DNA from: Nonomuraea sp. SYSU D8015
GTDB taxonomy: Bacteria > Actinomycetota > Actinomycetes > Streptosporangiales > Streptosporangiaceae
Length of the DNA: 64,000 bases
Reading direction: 5' to 3'
NCBI RefSeq assembly: GCF_008065375.1
Contig: NZ_VJYI01000037.1
Location: 1-64,000 of the forward strand
In this document: piece after piece, positions 7,581-17,388 of the stretch
Layout of the letters: each line of letters begins with the position of its first letter
Numbering within the stretch: position 1 is the stretch's first letter
Notes under the pieces: model-generated
The model's input: only the letters and a program-made list of their open reading frames with translations
What the model was told of the DNA's origin: nothing
The model's database searches: none
Made by a program: the position numbers and the translations under genes

Positions 7581-8627
7581 GTGGCACCGACCGCCGGTGG
7601 CTCGGAGGGAAAGCGGCCCACCCTCGCCGACGTCGCGGCGCGGGCGGGCGTGTCCACGGCGCTGGTCTCCATCGTCATGCGCGGCGCCAAGGGCGCCAGC
7701 GACCGCACCCGCGAGCACGTGCTGCGCGCGGCCAAGGAGATCGGCTACCGGCCCGACGCCCGGGCGCGGCTGCTGCGCAGCAGCCGGACGCGGCTGCTCG
7801 GCGTGCAGTTCGGGCTTCAGCACCCGTTCCACGCCGATCTGGTGGAGGGCATCTACGCGGCGGCCGAGCCCGCCGGTTACCAGATCGCGCTCAGCGCCGT
7901 CGCGCCCAGCCGCGGGGAGCGGCATGCCGTGGAGACGTTGCTCGCCGACCGCTGCGAGGCGCTGATCCTGCTCGGCCCGCAGGCCCCCGCCGCACGGCTC
8001 GCCGAGCTCGCGGCCCAGCTGCCGGTCGTCTCCGTGGCCCGGCGGCTGCGCCGGACGGCGGGCGTGGACGTCGTACGGACCGCCGACGACGAAGGCGCCC
8101 GCCAGGCCGTCGACCACCTGGTCGCCCTCGGCCACCGCGACATCGCCCACATCGACGGTGGCACGGCGCCCGGTGCCGCGGATCGGCGCCGGGGGTATCG
8201 CACCGCGATGGGCCGCCATGGGCTGTCCCGCCATGTCCGGATCCTCCCGGGCGGGCTGACCGAGGAGGACGGCGCGGCGGCCGCGCGCACGCTGCTCGGC
8301 GCCGGTGCCGCGCCGACCGCGGTTCTGGCCTTCAACGACCGGTGCGCCACGGGCGTGCTCGACACGTTCCTGCGTGCGGGCGTGGCGGTTCCAGGGGAGG
8401 TCTCCGTCGTCGGCTTCGACGACAGCCACCTGGCCCGGCTCGCGCACATCGACCTCACCACCGTCGGGCAGGACATCCCACGCCTGACGAGCCTGGCCGT
8501 CGGACGGGCCATCGAGCGGCTGGAGGGGGAGCCGGCCGCCGAGACGGAGATCGTCGTCGCGCCGCACCTCGTGCCGCGCAGCACCACAGCTGCACCCGCG
8601 GCGGGCCGTGGCCCCGCACCCGGCTGA
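7581..8627 (+). CDS. LacI-family transcriptional repressor
   Basis: The protein (about 348 residues) has an N-terminal helix-turn-helix TLADVAARAGVSTALVSIVMRGAKGASDRTRE with the hinge helix, then a periplasmic-binding-protein-like sensor domain with VSVVGFDDSHLARL and PRLTSLAVGRAIERL. I chose the GTG at 7581, giving an N-terminus 15 residues before the helix-turn-helix; GGGAGG at 7564-7568 lies slightly far upstream. A GTG at 7506 is in frame but would overlap the operator. It is divergent from the isomerase/dehydrogenase operon and most likely represses it, released by a sugar or cyclitol. Confidence 0.9.
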   Translation: MAPTAGGSEGKRPTLADVAARAGVSTALVSIVMRGAKGASDRTREHVLRAAKEIGYRPDARARLLRSSRTRLLGVQFGLQHPFHADLVEGIYAAAEPAGYQIALSAVAPSRGERHAVETLLADRCEALILLGPQAPAARLAELAAQLPVVSVARRLRRTAGVDVVRTADDEGARQAVDHLVALGHRDIAHIDGGTAPGAADRRRGYRTAMGRHGLSRHVRILPGGLTEEDGAAAARTLLGAGAAPTAVLAFNDRCATGVLDTFLRAGVAVPGEVSVVGFDDSHLARLAHIDLTTVGQDIPRLTSLAVGRAIERLEGEPAAETEIVVAPHLVPRSTTAAPAAGRGPAPG

Positions 8628-9005
8628 CCGTTGCTTTGGCGCCCGGCTGGTGCCGGGTCTCCTGCGTCCTGCGGGCCCTCCCTGAGCCTGGTGGGGGTGC
8701 GCCGCTGGTGTGGGTGACCTGCGTTCGCCGTGGTCGCAGCGTGGCGCTACGGAATGCACGGGGCGGGAGCGGACGGACGTCGCCCGCCCGTCGTGCGCCT
8801 CGGGCCTCCGGCCAGGCCGCTGACGTGACGGCGTGGGCCGGGCCGCGGTTCCGGGCGTGAGGCATCGTGGGGGAGAGGGCTCGCGGCCCCGGGGCGCGGC
8901 GGGATGGTCGCCTACCCCGGGGGCGAGCGCCGCCGAGGAGGGCGAGGGGTCTCCTCGGCGGACGTCTTTCTCCGGCCGGCGCGTTCGTCCGGTCCGGGGC
9001 GGGCG
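8628..9005. other. Intergenic spacer, no gene seen
   Basis: This 378 bp stretch lies between the convergent lacI gene and iolA. It is very GC-rich with open frames on several strands but none has a recognisable product, ribosome site or conserved motif. I see no strong terminator. Confidence 0.6.
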
Positions 9006-10499
9006 TCAGTCGTTCTGGGGGAAGCCCAGGTTGAGGCCGCCGTGGCTGGGGTCGAGCCAGCGGGAGGTGACGACCTTGCCGCGGGTGAAGAAGTGCACCC
9101 CCTCGGTCCCGTGCGCGTGCGTGTCGCCGAACAGGCTGTTCTTCCAGCCGCCGAAGGAGTAGTAGGACACCGGCACCGGGATCGGCACGTTGATGCCCAC
9201 CATGCCGACCTCCACCTCGTTCTGGAAGCGCCGCGCCGCCCCGCCGTCGTTGGTGAAGATGGCCGTGCCGTTGCCGTACGGGTTGGCGTTGATCAGGTTC
9301 AGGCCTTCGTCGTAGGACTTCACGCGGACGACGGACAGCACCGGGCCGAAGATCTCGTCACGGTAGATGGACATGTCCGGCGTGACGTTGTCGAACAGGG
9401 TCGGGCCGAGCCAGAAGCCGTCCTCGCCGCCGTCGAAGTCGCCCTCCCGGCCGTCCACGACGAGGGTCGCGCCCGCGGCGACGCCCTCCTCGACGTAGCC
9501 GGCCACCTTGTCGCGGTGCTGGCGGGTGACGAGCGGCCCCATGTCGCAGCCGCGGGTGCCGTCGCCGGTGCGCAGCTTGCTCATGCGGTCCTTGATCTTC
9601 TCGACGAGCTCGTCGGCGATGGTGTCGACGGCGACGAGCGCCGAGATCGCCATGCAGCGCTCGCCGGCCGAGCCGAAGCCGGCGTTGACGGCGGCGTCGG
9701 CGGTGAGGTCGAGGTCGGCGTCGGGCAGGACGAGCATGTGGTTCTTGGCGCCGCCGAGCGCCTGGACGCGCTTGCCGTGCGCGGTGCCGGTCTCGTAGAC
9801 GTACCGGGCGATCGGGGTGGAGCCGACGAACGAGACGGCCTTCACGTCGGGGTGGGTGAGCAGCGCGTCCACGGCCTCCTTGTCGCCGTGCACGACGTTC
9901 ATGACCCCGTCGGGCAGGCCGGCCTCGGACCACAGGCGCGCCACGGCGACGGCCGCCGAGGGGTCCTTCTCGCTGGGCTTGAGGATCACCGCGTTGCCGC
10001 AGGCGATGGCGACCGGGACGAACCACAGCGGCACCATGGCGGGGAAGTTGAACGGCGAGATCACGGCCACGACGCCGAGCGGCTGGCGGATCGAGTACAC
10101 GTCGACCCGGGTGGAGACGTTCTCGCTGAACCCTCCCTTGAGCAGGTGCGGGATCCCGCAGGCGAACTCGGCGACCTCGAGCCCCCGCGTGACCTCCCCG
10201 AGCGCGTCGTCGAGGACCTTGCCGTGCTCGGCCGTGATGAGCGCGGCGATCTCGTGCTTGCGGGCGTTGAGCAGCTCGCGGAAGGCGAACAGCACCTGGG
10301 CGCGCTTGGCCAGCGACGCGCCGGCCCAGCCCGGCCAGGCCGCCTGGGCCGTCGCGACGGCGTCGCCGACGAGCTCGGCGGAGGCGAAGTCCACGCGACC
10401 GGTGACGGCGCCGGACGCCGGGTTGTGGACCTCGCCGGTGCGCTCGGAGACGCCCTCCCAGGAGCGGCCCCCGATGAGGTGGGTGATGCGGGTGGTCAA
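9006..10499 (-). CDS. iolA: Methylmalonate-semialdehyde dehydrogenase (CoA-acylating)
   Basis: A 497-residue ALDH-superfamily enzyme that converts malonate or methylmalonate semialdehyde plus CoA and NAD+ to acetyl- or propionyl-CoA; it is the last step of inositol catabolism. The catalytic Cys282 is in FGSAGERCMAIS, the cofactor motif FVGSTPIARYVY near 225, and PFNFPAMVPLWF near 150 marks the MMSDH subfamily. The start appears to be TTG at 10499 (MTTRITHLIGG), with GGAAGGA eight bases upstream. It is the last gene of the minus-strand inositol operon, after the ABC transporter genes. Confidence 0.93.
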   Translation of the reverse strand: MTTRITHLIGGRSWEGVSERTGEVHNPASGAVTGRVDFASAELVGDAVATAQAAWPGWAGASLAKRAQVLFAFRELLNARKHEIAALITAEHGKVLDDALGEVTRGLEVAEFACGIPHLLKGGFSENVSTRVDVYSIRQPLGVVAVISPFNFPAMVPLWFVPVAIACGNAVILKPSEKDPSAAVAVARLWSEAGLPDGVMNVVHGDKEAVDALLTHPDVKAVSFVGSTPIARYVYETGTAHGKRVQALGGAKNHMLVLPDADLDLTADAAVNAGFGSAGERCMAISALVAVDTIADELVEKIKDRMSKLRTGDGTRGCDMGPLVTRQHRDKVAGYVEEGVAAGATLVVDGREGDFDGGEDGFWLGPTLFDNVTPDMSIYRDEIFGPVLSVVRVKSYDEGLNLINANPYGNGTAIFTNDGGAARRFQNEVEVGMVGINVPIPVPVSYYSFGGWKNSLFGDTHAHGTEGVHFFTRGKVVTSRWLDPSHGGLNLGFPQND

Positions 10500-10533
10500 C
10501 GTAGTCGTCCTTCCGGGTCGCGGGGCGATGGGC

Positions 10534-11412
10534 TCACGCCGTCCGTTCTTCCTCTGCTTCCATGACGGGCGGGAGGTCGGGCGCCTCGACCTGCCCGTGC
10601 TCGACCGCGGCGGGCGCGGCGACCTTGCCCGGGTCCGCCCCGCTCAGCTCGTGGCTGAGCTCCTGAAGCTCCTGCCCGCCGGCCATCTCGGCGGTCAGCT
10701 GCTCCAGCGACAGCTCGTCGCGGTGCGCGTCGAGCACGACCCGGCCCAGCTTGAGCACCACGAAGTGGTTGCCGACGAGGTAGGCGTGGTGGGGGTTGTG
10801 GGTGATGAAGATGACGCCGAGGCCGGCGTCGCGGGCCTTGACGATGTACTTGAGCACGACGCCGGACTGCTTGACGCCGAGCGCGGCGGTCGGCTCGTCG
10901 AGGATGATCACCCTGGCCCCGAAGTAGATGGCCCGGGCGATGGCGATGCACTGGCGCTGGCCGCCGGACAGCCCGCCCACCGGCCGGTCCAGATCGGGGA
11001 TGACGATCCCCATCTTGGCCAGCTCGTCGTGGCAGATCTGCTTCATGCGGTCGATGTCCAGCACGCGCAGGGGCCCTCGGCGGATCTCGTTGCCGAGGAA
11101 GAAGTTCCGCCACACCGACATCAGGGGCGCGAGCGCGAGGTCCTGGTAGACCGTGGCGATCCCGGTGGCCTGCGCCTCGCGCGGCGAGCCGAAGCGGCAG
11201 GGCTCGCCGTCGACCTTCATGACGCCGTCGGTGTGGTCGTGCAGGCCGGAGACGATCTTGATCAGGGTGGACTTGCCGGCGCCGTTGTCACCGAGCACGC
11301 AGGTGACCTCGCCCTGGCGGACGCGCAGGCTGCAGCCGCGCAGCGCGTGGACGTTGCCGTAGCTCTTGCCGATGTCCTCGAGCTCGAGGATGGGAGTGGC
11401 CGCCACGCTCAT
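10534..11412 (-). CDS. Sugar/inositol ABC transporter ATP-binding protein
   Basis: A 292-residue ATPase with one nucleotide-binding domain: Walker [10 protein letters not shown] at 41-49, signature [14 protein letters not shown], Walker [13 protein letters not shown], and switch His in FITHNPHHA. It belongs to the CUT2 class, but like FrcA it has one domain rather than the two of RbsA. A poorly conserved acidic tail of about 45 residues follows. Its ATG overlaps the permease stop (ATGA at 11409-11412). It energises uptake by the permease and binding protein encoded upstream, most likely of an inositol given the operon. Confidence 0.9.
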   Translation of the reverse strand: MSVAATPILELEDIGKSYGNVHALRGCSLRVRQGEVTCVLGDNGAGKSTLIKIVSGLHDHTDGVMKVDGEPCRFGSPREAQATGIATVYQDLALAPLMSVWRNFFLGNEIRRGPLRVLDIDRMKQICHDELAKMGIVIPDLDRPVGGLSGGQRQCIAIARAIYFGARVIILDEPTAALGVKQSGVVLKYIVKARDAGLGVIFITHNPHHAYLVGNHFVVLKLGRVVLDAHRDELSLEQLTAEMAGGQELQELSHELSGADPGKVAAPAAVEHGQVEAPDLPPVMEAEEERTA

Positions 11413-12464
11413 CGCAGGTCCGCCTTCCTCTTGACGTACACGTTCACGATGGTCGCCAGCAGCAGCATCACGCCGAGGAAGGCCTTGAACCAGTCGGGGT
11501 TCCACCCGGCGTAGTTGATGCCGAGCTGGGTCATGCCGAAGATCAGTGCGCCGACCGAGGCGCCGACCACCGAGCCGTACCCGCCGGTGAGCAGGCAGCC
11601 GCCGATCACCGCGGCGATGATGAAGATGAACTCCTTGCCGACGCCCTCACCCGACTGGACCGTGTTGAACTGGAACAGCAGGTGCATGCCGGACAGCCAG
11701 GCGCAGAACCCCACGGCCATGAAGAGGCCGATCTTCGTGGCCCGCACCGGCACGCCGATCGCGCGGGCCGCGGAGGCGTCCCCGCCGACGGCGAAGATCC
11801 AGTTGCCCACCTGCCTGCGCAGCAGGATGTGGGCGGCGACGACGGTCAGCACGACCCAGTAGAGCACCGTGATCTTCAGGTTGATCGGGCCGAGCGAGAT
11901 CTCGGAGCCGAACACCTGCTGCGCGCTGGCGAAGCCATCCATGTCGGAGATGTCCGCCGTGGCGACGTTGCCGGTGAGCAGCCGCGTGACGCCGAGGTTG
12001 ATGCCTTGGAGGACGAAGAAGGTGCCCAGCGTGACGAGGAAGCTGGGCAACCCTGTTTTGAACAGCAGCCAGCCGTTGAACGCGCCGACGGCCAGGGAGA
12101 GGGCGAGCGCCAGGAAGACGCCCACCCAGACGTTGAGGCCGAAGTTCCAGGCGAGCAGGGACGCGGCGAGGCCGGAGGTGGTCACCGCGACGCCCGCGGA
12201 CAGGTCGAACTCGCCGCCGATCATGAGCAGCGCCACCGGGACGGCCATGATGCCGATCGTCGAGGCGCCGTAGAGGATCGTGCCGATGTTGGCGACGTTG
12301 CGGAAGGGCACCGCCACCAGCATGAAGAGCGCGAAGATCACGATCGCGCCGACGAGTGAGCCGACCTCGGGCCGGCTCAGCATCCGCGCCGCGAGCGAAC
12401 GGGTGGCGACCCGGTCGTCCCGGATCGCCTCCGCCCTGCTCGGCTCGGTAGCCGCAGCAGTCAT
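11409..12464 (-). CDS. Sugar/inositol ABC transporter permease (RbsC/FrcC type)
   Basis: A 351-residue integral membrane protein with about 8-10 helices. The BPD_transp_2 family segments are [41 protein letters not shown] and the EAA-like loop [17 protein letters not shown] at 12464 follows GAGGTGAG. It forms the channel with the ATPase at 10534 and the lipoprotein at 12471, to which it is separated by only 6 bp. Confidence 0.92.
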   Translation of the reverse strand: MTAAATEPSRAEAIRDDRVATRSLAARMLSRPEVGSLVGAIVIFALFMLVAVPFRNVANIGTILYGASTIGIMAVPVALLMIGGEFDLSAGVAVTTSGLAASLLAWNFGLNVWVGVFLALALSLAVGAFNGWLLFKTGLPSFLVTLGTFFVLQGINLGVTRLLTGNVATADISDMDGFASAQQVFGSEISLGPINLKITVLYWVVLTVVAAHILLRRQVGNWIFAVGGDASAARAIGVPVRATKIGLFMAVGFCAWLSGMHLLFQFNTVQSGEGVGKEFIFIIAAVIGGCLLTGGYGSVVGASVGALIFGMTQLGINYAGWNPDWFKAFLGVMLLLATIVNVYVKRKADLR

Positions 12465-12470
12465 GTCATC

Positions 12471-13460
12471 TCACCTCGTGCCCTTGGCGGCGAACTGCTC
12501 GACGGCGGCGACGTTGGTCTTGTCGATGAACGCCGGGCCGGTCAGGGTCGCCTGGCCGCCGCCGATGGTGTTGCCGTTGTTCTTGTAGAGCCACAGGCTG
12601 TCGACCGCCAGGTAGCCCTGGAGGTAGGGCTGCTGGTCGACCGCCCACTCCACCTGGCCGTTCTTGATGGCGCCCACCAGCTCCTCGTTGGTGTCGAAGG
12701 TGACGACCTTGGCGGAGCTGTTGGCGTCCTTGACCGACTTGACCGCGGTCAGCGCGAACGGCGCGCCGAGGGTCAGCACCCGGTCGATGCTGGAGTCCTG
12801 CTGGAGCTTGGAGGTGATGGCCGACTGCACGCTCGGCATGTCGGTGCCGGTGACGTAGATCTTCTCGGTGTCGGGGAAGGCCGACTTGGTGCCGTCGCAC
12901 CGGGCCTCGAGGCCGACGTGGCCCTGCTCCTGGATGACGCACAGCGCCTTCTTCGCGCCGTCGGCCTTCAGCCGCTCGCCGGCCGCCTCGCCGGCGATCT
13001 TCTCGTCCTGGCCGAAGTAGCTGAGGACGCCCATGCTCTTCCAGCTGTCGATGCCGCCGTTGAGCGCGGTGACCGGGATGCTGGCCTTCACGGCCTTCTC
13101 CACGTTGGCCTTCATGGCGTCGGGCTTGGCCAGGGTGACCGCGATGCCGTCGACCTTCTTGTCGATGGCCGACTGCACGAGGTTGGCCTGGTTCGCGCCG
13201 TCCGGGTCCGACTGGTACTGCAGCTCGATGTTGCTCTTCGCGGCCGCCGCCTCGGCGCCCTTGCGCACCAGGTCCCAGAAAGTGTCGCCGGGGGCCGCGT
13301 GCGTGATGAACGCGACCGTCATCGTGGGCGTGCCGCTCGCGGACGCGGGCGCGGCCGACTCGCTGGTGCTCTGCTTGCCTCCGCTGGAGCTGCACGCGGC
13401 CAAGGAGAGCGCCGCCACGGTGCTGGTCACCAGCACGGCGAATTTGGATGTGCGGGCCAC
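12471..13460 (-). CDS. Sugar/inositol ABC transporter substrate-binding lipoprotein
   Basis: A 329-residue exported lipoprotein with a signal peptide ending in LSLAAC (lipid-bearing Cys23) and a Ser/Ala linker. The mature part is a type I periplasmic binding fold (DUF/Peripla_BP_4): MTVAFITHAAPGDTFWDLVRKGAEAAA, VDGIAVTLAKPDAM, FDTNEELVGAIKNGQVEWAVDQQPYLQGYLAV. The start is a GTG at 13460, directly before the basic n-region. It shows ribose/inositol-binding-protein character; its place between iolD and iolA argues for an inositol ligand. Confidence 0.9.
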   Translation of the reverse strand: MARTSKFAVLVTSTVAALSLAACSSSGGKQSTSESAAPASASGTPTMTVAFITHAAPGDTFWDLVRKGAEAAAAKSNIELQYQSDPDGANQANLVQSAIDKKVDGIAVTLAKPDAMKANVEKAVKASIPVTALNGGIDSWKSMGVLSYFGQDEKIAGEAAGERLKADGAKKALCVIQEQGHVGLEARCDGTKSAFPDTEKIYVTGTDMPSVQSAITSKLQQDSSIDRVLTLGAPFALTAVKSVKDANSSAKVVTFDTNEELVGAIKNGQVEWAVDQQPYLQGYLAVDSLWLYKNNGNTIGGGQATLTGPAFIDKTNVAAVEQFAAKGTR

Positions 13461-13534
13461 TGTTCTCTGCCTTTCGTCATCCGCCGCCTGGAAGGGACGG
13501 ATCGGGGGTGGTTTGGTGCTGTTTCGGTGTGATG

Positions 13535-13563
13535 TGCCGCCGGCGCCGTAAGCACCGGCGGCA
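13535..13563 (-). promoter_or_regulatory. Intercistronic hairpin between iolD and the transporter genes
   Basis: TGCCGCCGG (13535-13543) pairs with CCGGCGGCA (13555-13563). It lies in the 150 bp gap after the iolD stop, the largest gap inside the operon. It could attenuate transcription or stabilise an mRNA end so that enzymes and transporter are made in different amounts. Confidence 0.45.
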
Positions 13564-13610
13564 TGTCCCCGCACCCCCCTGTGCGGGAAGGTCAGTGGGA
13601 CCGGACCCCG

Positions 13611-15578
13611 TCACGGTCCCGTCCGGTCGGGCGGCGCCACGTGCGGGCGCTGCGCGGCCTTGCTCGCCGTGTACGCGTCATAGGCACGGCGGGTGCTGTC
13701 GAGCTCGCTGACCTGGCTGACCGGGACGTCCCACCAGGACCCGCTGTCCGGGGCGTGCACCATCGGGTCGGTCTCGACGTGGATGACGACGGGGCCGCCG
13801 TCCGCCGGAGCCGCCTTGGCGTCCTTGATCGCCTGCTCGAGCTCCTTGCGGTCGCGTACCTCGATCACGGTGGCGCCGAAGCTGCGGGCGCTGGCCGCGA
13901 GATCGACCGGCAGCCGGTCCCCGTCGAGGCGGCCGGTGGTCTCGTTGCGGTAGCGGTAGCTGGTGCCGAACCGCTGCGAGCCGAGCGACTCCGAAAGCGA
14001 GCCGATGGAGTGGAAGCCGTGGTTCTGCACCAGGACGACGATGATCTTCACGCGTTCCTGGACGGCGGTGACCAGCTCGGTCGGCATCATCAGGTAGGAG
14101 CCGTCGCCTACCATGACGAAGACGTCCCGGCCCGGGTCCGCCAGCCGCACGCCGATGCCGCCGGGGATCTCGTAGCCCATGCAGGAGTAGCCGTACTCGA
14201 CGTGGTAGCCCTTGCGGTCGCGGACCCGCCACAGCTTGTGCAGATCGCCCGGCATGGAGCCGGCCGCGCACACCACCACGTCCTCGGGGTCGGACAGCTC
14301 GTTGACGCAGCCGAGCACCGTGCCCTGGGTGAGCACGCCGTCGGCGAGCGCGTCGGTGACCTCGGCCGGCGGGTTGTGGGCAGCCTCCACCGCCGCGTCC
14401 CACTCGCGCCACAGCGCGGCCTGGCGGTCGCGGTAGGCCGCGTCCACCTGATGGCCGTCCAGCGCCGCGGTGAGCGCCGTCAGGGCCTCCCGGGCGTCGG
14501 CCACCACCGACAGGCCGGCGAGCTTGCCGGCGTCGAAACGGGCGACGTTGATGTTGACGAAGCGCACGCCCGGGTCCTGGAACGCGGTGCGCGAGGCGGT
14601 GGTGAAGTCGCTGTAGCGGGTGCCGATCCCGATGACCAGGTCGGCCTCCGCGGCCAGCGCGTTGGCGGCGGTGGTGCCGGTCGAGCCGACCGCGCCCATC
14701 GCCTGCGGGTGGCCGTGCGGCAGGGAGCCCTTGCCGGCCTGGCTCTCGCCGACCGGGATCCCGGTCGCCTCGCAGAACGCGCGCAGGGCCTCCTCGGCGC
14801 CGGAGTAGTGCACGCCGCCGCCCGCCACGACGAACGGCCGCCGGGCCGCGCGGATGAGCGCGGCGGCGTCGGCGAGGTCGGCGGCCTCCGGCAGCGGCCG
14901 GCCGATCCGCCACACCCGCGGGGCGAACAGCTCCACCGGCCAGTCGAACGCCTCGGCCTGCACGTCCTGCGGCAGCGCGATCGTCACCGCCCCGGTCTCC
15001 ACCGGGTCGGTCAGCACCCGCATGGCGCCGAGCAGCGCCGAGGGCAGCTGGTCCGGCCGGTTGACCCGGTCGAAGAAGCGCGACAGCGGGCGGAAGGCGT
15101 CGTTGACGGTGACGTCGGCCGCGTACGGGACCTCCAGCTCCTGCAGCACCGGCGTCGCCACCCTCGTCGCGAACGTGCCCGAGGGCAGCAGCAGCACCGG
15201 CAGCCGGTTGACGGTGGCCAGCGCGGCCCCGGTGAGCATGTTCGTCGAGCCGGGGCCGACGGACGCGGTGCACGCCCAGGTCTGGAGCCGGTCCTTCTGC
15301 CGCGCGTACGCCACGGCGGTGTGCACCATCGCCTGCTCGTTGCGGGCCAGCACGTACGGCAGCCGGTCCTCCTGCCCGGCGAGCTCGTCCTGCAGCAGGG
15401 CCTGGCCGAGACCGGCGACGTTGCCGTGGCCGAAGATCCCGAAGCACCCGGCGAACAGCTTCTGGCGGCGGCCGTCGCGCTCGCTCCATTGGGCGGCCAG
15501 GAAACGCACGACGGCCTGGCTCACGGTGAGCCGCACGGTACCTGATGTCGCCGAGTCCGCGACCCTGGTGGCGGTCAT
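13611..15578 (-). CDS. iolD: 3D-(3,5/4)-trihydroxycyclohexane-1,2-dione hydrolase
   Basis: A 655-residue thiamine-diphosphate enzyme that opens the inosose-derived dione ring to 5-deoxy-glucuronate. N-terminal segment GIFGHGNVAGLGQALL is diagnostic for IolD; the TPP-binding domain has YSCMGYEIPGGIGVRL and MVGDGSYLMMPTELVTA with the GDG...N-type motif. The ATG at 15578 overlaps the iolB stop. Many other open frames on this stretch are shadows. Confidence 0.95.
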   Translation of the reverse strand: MTATRVADSATSGTVRLTVSQAVVRFLAAQWSERDGRRQKLFAGCFGIFGHGNVAGLGQALLQDELAGQEDRLPYVLARNEQAMVHTAVAYARQKDRLQTWACTASVGPGSTNMLTGAALATVNRLPVLLLPSGTFATRVATPVLQELEVPYAADVTVNDAFRPLSRFFDRVNRPDQLPSALLGAMRVLTDPVETGAVTIALPQDVQAEAFDWPVELFAPRVWRIGRPLPEAADLADAAALIRAARRPFVVAGGGVHYSGAEEALRAFCEATGIPVGESQAGKGSLPHGHPQAMGAVGSTGTTAANALAAEADLVIGIGTRYSDFTTASRTAFQDPGVRFVNINVARFDAGKLAGLSVVADAREALTALTAALDGHQVDAAYRDRQAALWREWDAAVEAAHNPPAEVTDALADGVLTQGTVLGCVNELSDPEDVVVCAAGSMPGDLHKLWRVRDRKGYHVEYGYSCMGYEIPGGIGVRLADPGRDVFVMVGDGSYLMMPTELVTAVQERVKIIVVLVQNHGFHSIGSLSESLGSQRFGTSYRYRNETTGRLDGDRLPVDLAASARSFGATVIEVRDRKELEQAIKDAKAAPADGGPVVIHVETDPMVHAPDSGSWWDVPVSQVSELDSTRRAYDAYTASKAAQRPHVAPPDRTGP

Positions 15579-16492
15579 CGGGGTCCTCCCATCGGCAGTC
15601 GGGGATCGGTGTCCTGCTGCGCCCACGTCCTGCGCACCCAGCCGTGGGCGGGGTCGTCGCAGATCAGCCAGGCCCGGCTCGCGCCGGGGCCGGCCATCAC
15701 GTTGAGGTAGTAGAGGTCGTAGCCGGGCGGGGCCATCGCGGGACCGTGCCAACCGTGCGGCACGAGCACGACGTCGCCGGTGCGCACCTCGGCGAGCACG
15801 TCGATGGGGCGCTCGGCGGTGCCGTACACGCGCTGGTAGCCGATCGGGTCCGCGCCGTCGGGCGCGCCCGGCTCGGCCCGCACCTCGAAGTAGTAGATCT
15901 CCTCGAGCTCGGTCTCCACGCCGTCGCGCTCCTCGTCGTGCTTGTGCGGCGGGTAGGAGCTCCAGTTGCCGGCGGGTGTGATGACCTCGCACGCGATGAT
16001 CGAGTCGGCGTCGAGCACCTGCGGCACCCCGAAGTTGCGCACCTCGCGCGAGGCCGTGCCGGCGCCGCGCAGCTCGACGGGCACGTCGCCCGCAGGCAGG
16101 TGCCGGAACGGCAGCGGCTCGGCCCGCTTGGCCGCCTTCGCGCCGCAGAGGGCCACCTTCGCCGGGCCCTCCCCGGTGGTGACCGTCAGGTTCGCACCCC
16201 GCGGGACGTAGGCGACGTCGGAGGGTCCGGCGAACACGCTCTCCCGCCCGGCGAGCCGGGCCTTGTGGTGCTGCCCGGCGTGGTCGGCCGCCGTGACGTC
16301 CACCCCGCCGCTCAGGGGCACCACGATGATCTCGTTGTCCCCGGTGGCCAGCTCCACCTGGGCGAACGGCTCCAGCGTGGCCACGCGCAGGCTCGTGTGG
16401 GCCCACCCGGGCACGGCATCGGTGATCGACACCTGGAAGGCGCCCTCGGCGGCCGTGCCGTACGGCCGGACCCAGCGCCCGTTGTCGTTCAT
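15575..16492 (-). CDS. iolB: 5-deoxy-glucuronate isomerase
   Basis: A 305-residue bicupin that isomerises 5-deoxy-D-glucuronate to 2-deoxy-5-keto-D-gluconate. Typical segments are CEVITPAGNWSSYPPHKHDEE (metal-binding His/Glu), EIYYFEV, and VLVPHGWHGPAMAPPGYDLYYLNVMAGP. Starts and stops overlap with both neighbours (ATGA), so it is translationally coupled to the aldolase gene before it and iolD after it. Confidence 0.95.
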   Translation of the reverse strand: MNDNGRWVRPYGTAAEGAFQVSITDAVPGWAHTSLRVATLEPFAQVELATGDNEIIVVPLSGGVDVTAADHAGQHHKARLAGRESVFAGPSDVAYVPRGANLTVTTGEGPAKVALCGAKAAKRAEPLPFRHLPAGDVPVELRGAGTASREVRNFGVPQVLDADSIIACEVITPAGNWSSYPPHKHDEERDGVETELEEIYYFEVRAEPGAPDGADPIGYQRVYGTAERPIDVLAEVRTGDVVLVPHGWHGPAMAPPGYDLYYLNVMAGPGASRAWLICDDPAHGWVRRTWAQQDTDPRLPMGGPR

Positions 16493-17388
16493 GATCCACT
16501 CCCGTGCACCAGGGCAGAGGCGATGTCCACGGCCGCGGCCACGTCGCCGTCCGGCGGGAACAGCAGCGCCCGACCCACGACCAGCCCCCGCACGGCGGGC
16601 AGGTCCAGGGCCCGCTGCCAGGAGGCGTACGTCTCGTCGGGATGGCCGGTGGGGTCGCCGCCCAGCAGCAGGGTCGGCAGCGTCGTGGCGTCCATGACGC
16701 GCTCCAGCTCCTCGACCACGGGGAGCTTCAGCCAGGTGTGCTGGCTGGTGGCGCCCAGCCCGGCGGCGATGTGGATGGAGGTGATGGTCGAGTCGGGATC
16801 GAGCAGGTTGTGCACCCGCCCTTCATGGCGCACCGACAGGAACGGCTCCACCATCGCCATGACGCCGTGCGCCGCCAGCTCGCTGACCGCCCGGCCGCTG
16901 GCCTCCAGCGTGGCCGCCGTTCCGGGGTCGTCCAGGCAGATGCGGGTGAGCATCTTGCCGCCCTCCAGACCGCGGGCGACGATCTCCTGCGGGGTGTAGG
17001 CGGTGAAGCGGTCGTCCAGCTCGAAGACCGCGCCCTGCAGGCCGCCCCGGTTCATCGACCCGATCGCGACCTTGTCCTCCAACGCCCCCATCAGCAGCAG
17101 GTCGTCCAGGATGTCGGGCGTGCCGAGCACGCCGTCCACGCCCGGCCGGGACAGCGCCGTGGCCAGCCGCTCCAGCAGGTTGCTGCGCGAGGCCATCGCC
17201 TGCCGGTCCGACCGCACGCCGAGCGCGCCGCGGGCCGGGTGGTCGGCGGCCACGATGAGCAGCCTGCCGTCCACGCCCACCAGGTCGCGCCGCTTGCGGG
17301 CGGACCAGCCTTCGGCGATGCGGCGGGGCTCGCGTACCCGGATCTCCGTCAGATCCGCGATGCTCGGACGGCTCGACGTCTGGGTCAT
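16489..17388 (-). CDS. Cgl0158-type (beta/alpha)8 aldolase of inositol operon
   Basis: A 299-residue TIM-barrel protein of the DeoC/LacD-like class I aldolases, of the kind found next to iolC in Corynebacterium and relatives. AADHPARG near residue 45, FLSVRHEGRV, THTW-type segment QHTWLKLPVVEE (candidate Schiff-base Lys) and LLLGGDPTGHPDETY are visible. The pathway needs a 2-deoxy-5-keto-gluconate-6-phosphate aldolase (the IolJ step) and no other candidate is present, so this enzyme probably fills it. That function is inferred from context. ATG 17388 overlaps the iolC stop. Confidence 0.8.
   Translation of the reverse strand: MTQTSSRPSIADLTEIRVREPRRIAEGWSARKRRDLVGVDGRLLIVAADHPARGALGVRSDRQAMASRSNLLERLATALSRPGVDGVLGTPDILDDLLLMGALEDKVAIGSMNRGGLQGAVFELDDRFTAYTPQEIVARGLEGGKMLTRICLDDPGTAATLEASGRAVSELAAHGVMAMVEPFLSVRHEGRVHNLLDPDSTITSIHIAAGLGATSQHTWLKLPVVEELERVMDATTLPTLLLGGDPTGHPDETYASWQRALDLPAVRGLVVGRALLFPPDGDVAAAVDIASALVHGSGS

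Noticed and set aside
13611-16499. A single 962-residue minus-strand protein covering iolB and iolD
   Set aside because: Only the part from 15578 onward is IolD; the upstream part is an out-of-frame shadow of iolB.
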